Source: Thuidium tamariscinum (Eukaryota > Streptophyta > Bryopsida > Hypnales > Thuidiaceae). From it: a stretch of 64,000 bases of DNA. Position numbers and translations under genes: made by a program. Every line of letters begins with the position of its first letter. Position 1 is the first letter of the stretch. The stretch lies in contig OX344753.2 in assembly GCA_947034885.2 (NCBI GenBank), positions 25,002,347 through 25,066,346 of the forward strand, written 5' to 3'. The notes below the pieces were generated by a model that saw only the letters and a list, made by a program, of their open reading frames with translations, did no database searches and was not told the origin of the DNA. This document shows, one piece after another, positions 62,350-64,000 of this stretch.

Positions 62350-63077
62350 GGGTCGTTGCAAGAAACACTTACCGGTTTTGTCTCAAAATGGCTCAAAATC
62401 AATGAGTCCTGTGAGTCCTGTGACCCTTTGAAATAAATTTTTTTTAAATTGAAAAAAATATGGATAATTTGAAGAGCAATGAGAATATTATGTCTCTTGA
62501 AATTCAGACCTAAGAAAAAATTTCTCTAAATGTTATAGACAATGGAAAATACAATGAAAATAGCTCTTTTTTCACTAATTTGGTAAAAATAGTAAAAAAA
62601 TTCAAAAAAAGAAAATGAAAAATCCTTTTTTTCTTCAAGTAAAGGTCTTTCTTTTCCAACAAATTTCATATTTGGAAAAAATAAATTCTATTCTCTACAC
62701 GTGCGCAAAGTCAGCCACTTTGACGACATGTGGAAGTTGGACAGTTTAATATTTTCAAAAATCCTTTTTAGGGATTGTGTAACTATACTATATATCTAAG
62801 CATGCCAATTTTCAGCTCAAAATTTGCATTTTTGGGTCAAAAATAGGACTAAAACCCCCCAAAATGGCCAAGGTAGACAGCCAATCGGGGGCAGTTTAAA
62901 AATAGTAAACTAATTTTTTAAAAATTGAAAAAATTACACAACATATAAAACTTTTGTGCTCACCTTCATTCCAAATTTCAAGTTGATAGGTCAAACTATG
63001 CAAAAGTTATAAGCAAAAAACTACCTGTTGGAGGTCAAGGGGACAAAAAATAGGACAAGTGTTTCTTGCAATCACCC
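62350..63077. mobile_element. A-family element copy 4, TGAT target duplication
   Basis: Ends GGGTCGTTGCAAGAAACAC and GTGTTTCTTGCAATCACCC, with TGAT at 62346-62349 and 63078-63081; 728 bp. The interior is closest to copy 1: TCTCAAAATGGCTCAAAA / GGCTCAAAATAGCC and GGGGACAAAAAATAGGACAA. Confidence 0.85.
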
Positions 63078-63261
63078 TGATTGTAATGATCTTAGTTTTG
63101 AATATAAATAATGAAAGTTAGCCCAATCTTTTCTTTTAAATATTTTAAAATTAAAAAAAAAATTGCCTGAAAATTTTGCCTAAAGTCAAGCAACAACCAA
63201 AAAATGGTCGCTTGGGTGTTTATGGGTTAAGAAAATATCATTGTTGCCATAAATCTACAGA

Positions 63262-63507
63262 GGACATTAAATCCTACCATCGAAGGTGGCCCAACAAGTG
63301 GATTTACCTCAATGAAAATGCATGAATTTTTTAATTTTTTTTGCAAATTCTGAATTCATATTTGCAATCAAAGACCCCAAATTAAGTAGGAGGGGTTCAA
63401 GAACATACCCTAGACACGACCCAGAATAGGGGGCTTTTTTCACTTCTACCTGGAGAATCCAAAATTTACCCCGCTGGGCCCACCTTCGATGGTGGGATTT
63501 AACGTCC
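63262..63507. mobile_element. I-family inverted-repeat element
   Basis: The ends GGACATTAAATCCTACCATC and the complement of GGACGTTAAATCCCACCATC pair over about 32 bp, continuing through GAAGGTGG and CCCA. 246 bp. A diverged copy lies at 45957-46211. Confidence 0.75.
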
Positions 63508-63598
63508 AGCTAAATCTATTGATTACTTCATGAATAGCCGTTTGGTCAATGGTCATGTCATCTCCTGTTCAGAAAAGGAATTGTGCATAAGAGTGGTT

Positions 63599-63986
63599 TA
63601 CAGTGGAAACACCCTAAACCGTCCAAATAAGGAATTCAGCATAGTTGGAGGCATCTTTTTCTAAAAATGATATTTTTCTAGTATTAGAGTGTGAAAATCA
63701 TGAATATTCAAAAAAAAATTAAAATTTTCGTTATTAGTATGTAATTTCTATAAATTTTCAAAGTGTTAGCTCCCTAGACCATTGGAACCATCCTATAGGT
63801 GTACCTTAACTGAACTCCTATTGAAATTAACTGTTAGTGAATAAAAACTAAACATGTGTCTTACAACTGCATCAGTAAATTAGAATTAAACATTTGTCGA
63901 ACACTTTAATGAATGCTTATGGATAGATTTAGTGGTACTCTAGGGTACATGAATAGGTACAGGGACGGAAATGGGTGTTTCTCCCT
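63599..63986 (-). mobile_element. B-family element copy 6 (inverted)
   Basis: It runs from TACAGTGGAAACACCC to GGGTGTTTCTCCCTG. The two ends pair as CAGTGGAAACACCC and CAGGGAGAAACACCC, then share GTCC after six bases. This is the clearest view of the family's terminal repeats. Confidence 0.85.
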
Positions 63987-64000
63987 GAGGGCCTCAAACA

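Overview
This is nuclear DNA of a land plant. It encodes a plant-type AUGMIN subunit 5, a glutamate decarboxylase ending in the plant-typical GIC, an intronless UTP11, and a plant-style U2 snRNA gene with an upstream sequence element, TATA box and 3' box. Gene islands with short introns and roughly 50% GC sit in very AT-rich DNA packed with short inverted-repeat elements. That suggests a seed-free plant, perhaps a bryophyte, but this is inference and I cannot name a species.

Layout. 1-1520: no recognised gene, one tandem duplication. 1521-2201 (-): UTP11, with a telo-box upstream. 2.5-9.6 kb: AT-rich DNA with transposon remnants. 9.65-12.85 kb (+): five consecutive exons of a folate-biopterin transporter (BT1/FBT) family gene, joined by phase-compatible introns and written in AT-rich codons; its two ends were not found. 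13-31.5 kb: AT-rich intergenic DNA with MITE-like families, nested insertions, a CACTA-like element and a long inverted repeat. 32152-36429 (+): AUG5 in ten exons. 37133-37330 (+): U2 snRNA. 38862-41107 (-): glutamate decarboxylase in five exons, with an unusual C-terminus. 41.6-43.5 kb: three TTAA-flanked elements close together. 44.5-46.9 kb: a GC-richer block with weak coding signals. 47-64 kb: AT-rich DNA with six copies of one ~380-bp element and members of several other families.

The genes are unrelated housekeeping functions: ribosome biogenesis, vitamin transport, microtubule nucleation, splicing and GABA synthesis. They do not form a pathway. The most striking content is the set of non-autonomous inverted-repeat elements, several with readable target-site duplications. 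One family has four copies with 4-bp duplications (TTAA, ATGA, TTAA, TGAT). Another group is always flanked by TTAA (piggyBac-like), including one clean nested insertion and one pair sharing a single TTAA. No transposase, reverse transcriptase, tRNA, rRNA or CRISPR array was recognised.
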